64,000 nt of DNA from RHKX01 sp963826475 (GTDB lineage: Bacteria > Actinomycetota > Thermoleophilia > Solirubrobacterales > 70-9). The notes beneath the pieces are model-generated. The model was not told the origin of the DNA, did not search any database, and worked only from the letters and a program-made list of their open reading frames with translations. Location of the stretch: assembly GCA_963826475.1 (NCBI GenBank), contig CAWGXC010000003.1, positions 372,001 to 436,000 of the forward strand. The letters are read 5' to 3'. Below, piece by piece: positions 59,253-64,000 of the stretch; positions within the stretch are counted from its first letter, which is position 1; each line of letters begins with the position of its first letter. A program made the translations under genes and the position numbers.

Positions 59253-61085
59253 GTGAGCTCGCCCACCTCCGAGTCCCAGATTCCCGCGTTTCCCCTCCAG
59301 CGGGGAAACGGCTATCGGGATGCCTGGTGCGGTCAGGCGCTCGGCGACCGGGTGGGCTCGGATCTGCGGCTGGCCGGCTGGGTGAACAGGCGTCGTGACC
59401 ATGGCGGCCTGATCTTCATCGACCTTCGCGATCGCACGGGCCTCGTCCAGCTCGTCTTCGACCCCGCTGATTCGGCGGAGGCGGTCGCCCTGGGCCACAA
59501 GCTTCGGCCCGAGGACGTGATCAGCGTTCGCGGAGCCCTCGTGGAGCGCTCGCCGGGGACCGTCAACGACGACATTCCCACGGGAGCGGTGGAGCTCCGG
59601 GTCGTCGAGGCGACGCTGCTCTCCGACTCCGAGACACCGCCGTTTCAGATCGAGGGCCGGGGAACGGGAGCGGGGGAGGAGACGCGTCTGCGCTACCGCT
59701 ACCTCGACCTGCGCCGGGAGCCGATGCGCGAGGCGATCATCCTGCGGGCGAAGTTGATGCGCGCGATGCGCGAGCAGCTCGACTCGGAGGGCTTTCTCGA
59801 GATCGAGACGCCGGTCCTGACCCGCTCGACGCCTGAGGGCGCCCGCGACTTCCTCGTCCCGAGTCGCCTGCAGCAGGGCAGCTTCTATGCGCTTCCACAG
59901 TCGCCGCAGCTGTTCAAGCAGCTGCTGATGGTCGGCGGCTTCGAGCGGTACTACCAGATCGCCCGCTGCTTTCGCGACGAGGATCTGCGCGCCGACCGCC
60001 AGCCCGACTTCACCCAGCTGGACATCGAGATGTCCTTCGTCGAGGTCGACGACGTTATCGAGGCGAACGAGCGATTGATGAAGCATGTGCTCGCTGCGGC
60101 CGGGGTCGAGGTGGACACCCCGATCAAACGGATCCCCTACGACGAGGCGATGTCCCGGTTCGGGTCCGACAAGCCCGACATCCGCTTCGGCATGGAGCTC
60201 GCCGAGCTCTCCGACGTCCTGCGCGAGACCGAGTTCCGGGTGTTCCGGGCGACGATCGATGGGGGTGGCGTGGTCAAGGGCATGAACTGCGGCAAGCGCG
60301 AGGTGCCGCGCTCCGAGCTCGACGGGCTCATCGCCGAGGCTCAGGAGCTCGGCGCCAAGGGGCTTGTCTGGGCGTTCCGGGAGGGGGACGGCTGGCGCTC
60401 GCCGACCGCCAAGTTCCTGACCGGGGCCGAGCTCTCCGCGCTCAACCAGGCAATGGGTGCGGAGGAGGGCGACCTAATGCTGGTGGTCGCCGACAAGGCG
60501 GCGGTCGCGAACCAGGTGCTGGGCACGCTGCGCGTCAGGCTCGGCAAGCGCTGGGGCGAGATCCCCGATGGCTCACATGGCTTCTGCTGGATCACCGACT
60601 GGCCGCTGCTGGAGTGGAACGACGAGGCCGGCAGCTGGACCCCGCTGCACCATCCGTTCACCGCGTTCGAGGGAGAGCTCGTCCAATCCGACCCCGGCTC
60701 GGCTCGCGCGAAGGCCTATGACCTCGTCTGGAACGGGTCGGAGATCGGCGGCGGTTCGATTCGCATCAGTGACAGCGCCGAGCAGCAGCAGGTTCTCGGC
60801 CTGCTGGGAATCGACGAGGCGGAGGCCGAGGCGCGCTTCGGTTTCCTGCTCGAGGCGCTTCGCTTCGGCGCCCCGCCCCACGGCGGAATCGCCTACGGGG
60901 TGGACCGGATCTGTGCGCTTGCCGCCGGCACGGATTCGATCCGCGACGTCATCGCCTTCCCCAAGACCGCCTCCGGGGGCGATCCGCTCACCGGAGCACC
61001 CGCTCCGGTGGATCCCGTTCAGCTCCGCGATCTCGGTGTCGCCCTCAGCGCGCCGAAGCCGGCGGCGACACCTCCGGCGGAGTGA
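59253..61085 (+). CDS. aspS: Aspartyl-tRNA synthetase
   Basis: 610 residues from GTG 59253, chosen because the next motif is AWCGQALGDRVGSDLRLAGW, the OB-fold anticodon-binding domain. Class II motif 2 is CFRDEDLRADRQPDFTQLD and motif 3 GGIAYGVDRICALAAG, with the bacterial GAD-type insertion between. Ending DVIAFPKTASGGDPLTGAP. Whether it is discriminating or also charges tRNA-Asn cannot be told reliably. Overlaps the next gene by 4 bp. Confidence 0.96.
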   Translation: MSSPTSESQIPAFPLQRGNGYRDAWCGQALGDRVGSDLRLAGWVNRRRDHGGLIFIDLRDRTGLVQLVFDPADSAEAVALGHKLRPEDVISVRGALVERSPGTVNDDIPTGAVELRVVEATLLSDSETPPFQIEGRGTGAGEETRLRYRYLDLRREPMREAIILRAKLMRAMREQLDSEGFLEIETPVLTRSTPEGARDFLVPSRLQQGSFYALPQSPQLFKQLLMVGGFERYYQIARCFRDEDLRADRQPDFTQLDIEMSFVEVDDVIEANERLMKHVLAAAGVEVDTPIKRIPYDEAMSRFGSDKPDIRFGMELAELSDVLRETEFRVFRATIDGGGVVKGMNCGKREVPRSELDGLIAEAQELGAKGLVWAFREGDGWRSPTAKFLTGAELSALNQAMGAEEGDLMLVVADKAAVANQVLGTLRVRLGKRWGEIPDGSHGFCWITDWPLLEWNDEAGSWTPLHHPFTAFEGELVQSDPGSARAKAYDLVWNGSEIGGGSIRISDSAEQQQVLGLLGIDEAEAEARFGFLLEALRFGAPPHGGIAYGVDRICALAAGTDSIRDVIAFPKTASGGDPLTGAPAPVDPVQLRDLGVALSAPKPAATPPAE

Positions 61086-61459
61086 CCGAGGACCCCATTC
61101 CCCTCGCCTCCGCGGTGATCGAGGCGATCAACTCCCGCGACCCTGGGCGGCTGGAGCCACTGCTCTCTCCCGAGGTCGAAGTCGCCACGGGGCGCAACGT
61201 CCACGCGGGCCCGGCGGCGGTCGTCGCCTGGGCGGGGAAGCGGTTCGACCATCTCGTCCGCTGCTACGCGATCGATGAGTTCCGTCTCGGCGACGAGCGG
61301 ACGCTTGCGCTCGGCGCCGTCCAATACGTCTGGGCCGATGGCGGCGACGTCGCCGACAGCTCTCCGATCGCCATCGAATTCGCCTTCGATGGCGCGCTCC
61401 TGCGGCTTCTCCGCCTCTACGACGACGTTGCGGCAGCCCTCAGGTCCGTCTGCGGCTGA
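61082..61459 (+). CDS. NTF2/SnoaL-like protein
   Basis: 125 residues from GTG 61082, overlapping the aspS stop. The helix-then-curved-sheet pattern of SnoaL-like proteins: VIEAINSRDPGRLEPLLSPEVEVATG, HAGPAAVVAWAGKRFDHL, ERTLALGAVQYVWADGG. A small ligand pocket is expected but no catalytic residue can be named. Coupled to aspS probably only by position. Confidence 0.78.
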   Translation: MTEDPIPLASAVIEAINSRDPGRLEPLLSPEVEVATGRNVHAGPAAVVAWAGKRFDHLVRCYAIDEFRLGDERTLALGAVQYVWADGGDVADSSPIAIEFAFDGALLRLLRLYDDVAAALRSVCG

Positions 61460-61718
61460 CCCGGCCGCACCGTTGCGTGCATTGCAGGCTCAAGGTTTCC
61501 CCCTTTGCGGTCGAACTGCTCAGTGATGGTAATTTTCTGATGGGCCCGAGCATGTTCGACAGCCGCTCCAATTGTGAACCAACACGATTGGCTAGGGAGT
61601 CCTCGTCCGGCGCACCCGTGGGTGCGTTGGCAGATTCCCCCCTGAATCCCAGGGTTCAGAAGCCGGGCGGCATCGGCAAGCTGGAGCCCTTTAAGTTTGC
61701 GGCCTCGGGAGGTGCGCG
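61460..61718. other. Intergenic region before the single-TM protein gene
   Basis: 259 bp with lower GC than the flanks. It contains a hairpin CGCACCC-GT-GGGTGCG (61611-61626) and a further short repeat GAATCCC-A-GGGTTC. An open frame covers it (61477-61722) but with no ribosome site and no family match. The real downstream start is preceded by GGAGGTGCG. Likely promoter and leader. Confidence 0.4.
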
Positions 61719-62396
61719 ATGAGAAAGGCGCTGAACGAGAACCCGCGGGTGCAGATGGCCGTGTTCGCGGCCGTCGGCGTCCTCGTCGTCTTCTTCCTGT
61801 TCACGACCGTGATGAAGAAGAGCCCGGCGGTCCCGGCAACCGATCCGGCGGCTGTTCCCGCCGCGACCGATCCCGCCGCGACGGGCGCTGCAGCCACCCC
61901 CGCCGACCCAGCCGCCGCTCCCGCCGCGACCGATCCGGCGACCGGCGCCCCCACAACCACCCCCGCCGTGCCCGAGACGCCGGTGGCTCCGGGTACATCT
62001 GCGGGTGGCACCGGCACCGCCGACGGACTGCTGCCGTCGAAGGGGCTGCCCAAGGACGTGCTGGTCGCCTACGCCAAGAACCAGGCGATCGCGCTTCTGG
62101 TCATCGACCCCAAGGGGCTCTCCGACTCGAAGCTCAGAACCTTCACCGAACCATTGCGGGGACGCAAGGATGTGACGCTCTTCGTCGTCGAATCCAAGGA
62201 CGTCGGCAAGTACTACCGGATCACCTCCGGGGTCTCGGTCGACCGCGTCCCGGCGCTCGTCGTGATCAGGCCTCGCAAGCTGAACAAGGGCGAGCCGACG
62301 GCAACCGTCTCCTACGGCTTTCGCGGCCCCAAGAGCGTCGATCAGGCGGTCGACGACGCGCTCTATGACGGCAAGGACGTCCCCTCCTACCCGTGA
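61719..62396 (+). CDS. Single-TM protein with Ala/Pro/Thr linker and alpha/beta C-terminal domain
   Basis: 225 residues from ATG 61719 with GGAGGTGCG upstream. One N-terminal TM helix (QMAVFAAVGVLVVFFLFTTVM) with few residues before it, then an 80-residue Ala/Pro/Thr/Asp linker with repeated PAATDPA, and a C-terminal domain from about 110 (DVLVAYAKNQAIALLVIDPKG, TLFVVESKDVGKYYRITSG, VPALVVIRP). The last part has a thioredoxin-like shape with a cis-Pro (VPALVVI) but no CxxC. Probably an exported, membrane-anchored binding or scaffold protein. Confidence 0.75.
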   Translation: MRKALNENPRVQMAVFAAVGVLVVFFLFTTVMKKSPAVPATDPAAVPAATDPAATGAAATPADPAAAPAATDPATGAPTTTPAVPETPVAPGTSAGGTGTADGLLPSKGLPKDVLVAYAKNQAIALLVIDPKGLSDSKLRTFTEPLRGRKDVTLFVVESKDVGKYYRITSGVSVDRVPALVVIRPRKLNKGEPTATVSYGFRGPKSVDQAVDDALYDGKDVPSYP

Positions 62397-62442
62397 GATG
62401 CCCGGCGTCGTCTGACGCTCCCGCACCTCTACCCTTGGCGGG

Positions 62443-63909
62443 ATGGATACCGCCGCCTTCGAGCTCTACCTGAGCGACTCCTCGCGCCTCGGGCCGCCGC
62501 TGTCCGAGGACCCGGCCCTGGGCCGTGCCGGCGGGGCCGCCTGCGGTGACATCGTCGAGATCTCGCTGCGCCTGATCGACGGCCGCGTGAGCCAGGTTCG
62601 CCGTTCGGCATCGGGCTGCGCCGCAGCGCGGGCCGCTTCCGCCGCCGCCGCCGAGCTCGCCGACGGCGCCTCGCTCGCCGAAGCGGCGCTCATCGGCCCG
62701 ACCTCGATCTCCGGCGAGCTCGGTGGTCTGAGCCCCGTCGGCCTTCACGCCGCCGACCTGGCTGCGGAGGCGCTCCACCGCGCGCTCGGGATGGCGGTGT
62801 CTCGCTCGACCGGCGAGCTGCTGGCGCCGCCCGCCGACGGCCGCGAGCGGGTTCTCGTGGCGATGAGCGGCGGCGTCGACAGCGGCGTCGCGGCCCTGCG
62901 CGAACGCGACGGTGGGGCGGAGGTGTTCGCGATCACCCTCGAGCTCTGGTCCGATCCCGCCAACGACGGGGAGCGCAGCTGCTGCTCGGCCGACGCGGTG
63001 CGAACCGCACGCGCTCTCGCCCACTCGCTGGGGATCCCGCATCTCACCGTCGATCTGCGCGAGGCGTTCAGGGCCGGCGTCGTCGAGCCGTTCCTGGCCG
63101 GTTACGCGGAGGGCCGCACCCCCAACCCATGCGTCAGCTGCAACGGCAACGTCCGGATCGAGCCGATGGTCCGGATCGCGGAACGGCTCGGAGCCCGGGC
63201 GCTCGCCACCGGCCACTACGCCCGTCTCGTCAACGACGGCGAGGGCAGCCTGCTCGCGTCGGCTGATCCGGCCAAGGATCAGACCTACATGCTCGCCGGC
63301 CTGGCGCCGGAGCTGCTCGAGCTGATCCGCTTCCCCCTTGGCGGGCTGAGCAAGCCGCGGGTCCGCGAGTTGGCTCGCGGCGCTGGACTGGCCGTTGCCG
63401 ACCGCGCCGAGAGCCAGGACCTCTGCTTCCTCTCCGGGATCGGCAAGAGCGGCTTCCTCGAGCGCCACGGCGGGCTTGGCGACCGCGAGGGCGAGATCGT
63501 CGACCGCGATGGGCGCACGCTCGGCATTCACAAGGGCCACCACCGGTTCACCGTCGGCCAGCGTCGCGGCATCGGGATCGGCTCCTCCGAGCCGCTCTAC
63601 GTGCTCGCCACGGACGCTTCGACGAATGAGGTCCTCGTCGGTGGCGCCGGCGACCTCGAGGTCTCGACGGTTCGCGTCCGCGATGCGGTGCTGCATCGGG
63701 CGGGCGAGCGGGTCAAGGAGGTCAGGCTGCGCTACCGCTCAAAGCCCTTGCGGTGCGCGATCGCCACCCCTGACGGGTTCGTCGCCGGTCCCGGCAGGCA
63801 TCAGGATCTCCGGCTCGACCTCGCTCGGCCCGCCCGGGCGGCGGCGCCGGGTCAGACCGCGGTCTTCTGCGATGGAGACGTCGTCGTCGGCCACGGGACC
63901 ATCGCGTAG
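62443..63909 (+). CDS. mnmA: IscU-like domain fused to tRNA 2-thiouridylase MnmA
   Basis: 488 residues from ATG 62443. Residues about 1-120 read as an IscU/NifU scaffold: GAACGDIVEISLRL (Cys34), RRSASGCAAARAASA (Cys59) and LSPVGLHAADLAAEAL, where the third scaffold Cys would be but is Ala103. MnmA follows from about 135: PP-loop MSGGVDSGVA (142-147), TPNPCVSCN with Cys230, and ESQDLCF with Cys328, then the C-terminal beta-barrel. It makes s2U34 in tRNA-Lys/Glu/Gln. Fusion may deliver sulphur or an iron-sulphur cluster directly. Next gene is alaS. Confidence 0.92.
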   Translation: MDTAAFELYLSDSSRLGPPLSEDPALGRAGGAACGDIVEISLRLIDGRVSQVRRSASGCAAARAASAAAAELADGASLAEAALIGPTSISGELGGLSPVGLHAADLAAEALHRALGMAVSRSTGELLAPPADGRERVLVAMSGGVDSGVAALRERDGGAEVFAITLELWSDPANDGERSCCSADAVRTARALAHSLGIPHLTVDLREAFRAGVVEPFLAGYAEGRTPNPCVSCNGNVRIEPMVRIAERLGARALATGHYARLVNDGEGSLLASADPAKDQTYMLAGLAPELLELIRFPLGGLSKPRVRELARGAGLAVADRAESQDLCFLSGIGKSGFLERHGGLGDREGEIVDRDGRTLGIHKGHHRFTVGQRRGIGIGSSEPLYVLATDASTNEVLVGGAGDLEVSTVRVRDAVLHRAGERVKEVRLRYRSKPLRCAIATPDGFVAGPGRHQDLRLDLARPARAAAPGQTAVFCDGDVVVGHGTIA

Positions 63910-63930
63910 CGGGCCGCTAGCCTCTCGACC

Positions 63931-64000
63931 GTGACCTCGGCCGAGATCCGCGAGATTTACCTGTCCTACTTCGAGGAGCGCGGTCACCTGCGCCAGCCGT
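63931..64000 (+). CDS. alaS: Alanyl-tRNA synthetase, N-terminal start, partial
   Basis: From GTG 63931 to the window edge, 23 residues: MTSAEIREIYLSYFEERGHL then RQP. The pattern (REIYLSYFEERGH) is the conserved opening of bacterial AlaRS. The catalytic motifs lie beyond the window. Gene order mnmA-alaS is common in this lineage. Confidence 0.85.
   Translation, partial: MTSAEIREIYLSYFEERGHLRQP

Noticed and set aside
61477..61722. 81-codon frame before the single-TM gene
   Set aside because: No ribosome site, no family, lower GC than genes nearby. Overlap with the next ATG is by chance likely.
1..64000. Insertion sequences, integrases, phage genes, attachment sites
   Set aside because: No transposase or recombinase motif, no target-site duplication or tRNA-flanking integration gene was found near the two tRNAs.

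Overview
The window is about 68-70% GC. It is gene-dense, rich in GTG and TTG starts, and full of 1-14 bp stop/start overlaps. Gene content and order (tsaE-tsaB-rimI-tsaD-glutaredoxin-rex-ybdK-DUF1844-hppA on the left; ftcD, hisS, aspS, an IscU-like/mnmA fusion and the first codons of alaS on the right) suggest a high-GC actinobacterium of the Solirubrobacterales/Thermoleophilia kind. That placement comes from gene content, not from a marker tree. I see no insertion sequence, phage gene, integrase or CRISPR array. Both flanks are core chromosome and the middle is ordinary accessory content.

Left part (1-7.1 kb): tRNA t6A synthesis genes run into the redox sensor gene rex, a GCS2-type ligase and a K+-independent membrane pyrophosphatase. 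Next (7.1-8.8 kb) is an ArsR-led operon (arsR, DUF899, a 44-residue microprotein, SRPBCC) with an inverted repeat lying over the arsR start codon. From 8.9 to 15.8 kb a repeated module appears twice, [2-TM miniprotein + APC permease with cytosolic USP-like tail], followed by two RCK/TrkA subunits and a flavoprotein reductase. This looks like an ion or solute transport system with nucleotide-sensing subunits. A tRNA-Gln(CTG), a lipoprotein and a heterodimeric ABC exporter with one degenerate ATP site follow.

Middle part (20.7-46 kb): an EamA exporter, a secreted penicillin-acylase-family hydrolase trailed by a 99-nt multi-hairpin element, assorted oxidoreductases, two DHA2 exporters (one fused to a MarR-like domain, one with a divergent MarR gene), an M28 lipoprotein peptidase overlapping a nine-TM protein with the GxGD and PAL signatures of presenilin-type proteases, and three c-di-GMP enzymes (a membrane GGDEF protein, a frameshifted triple-PAS EAL protein, and a LOV-PAS-GGDEF-EAL protein).

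Right part (46-64 kb): a large secreted protein with fourteen near-identical 114-bp RCC1-like repeats and a C-terminal RTX region, broken by two +1 frameshifts; a tRNA-Met; a second RTX protein without a normal start codon; small-molecule enzymes; then the aminoacyl-tRNA synthetase and thiouridylase genes. Three single-base frameshifts in otherwise intact genes may be real or may be assembly errors.

The items most worth follow-up are the presenilin-like membrane protein, the APC-USP/RCK cassette, the IscU-like/MnmA fusion, the LOV c-di-GMP enzyme and the structured element after the acylase gene. All annotation was done by eye from sequence and family knowledge. No database search was run.
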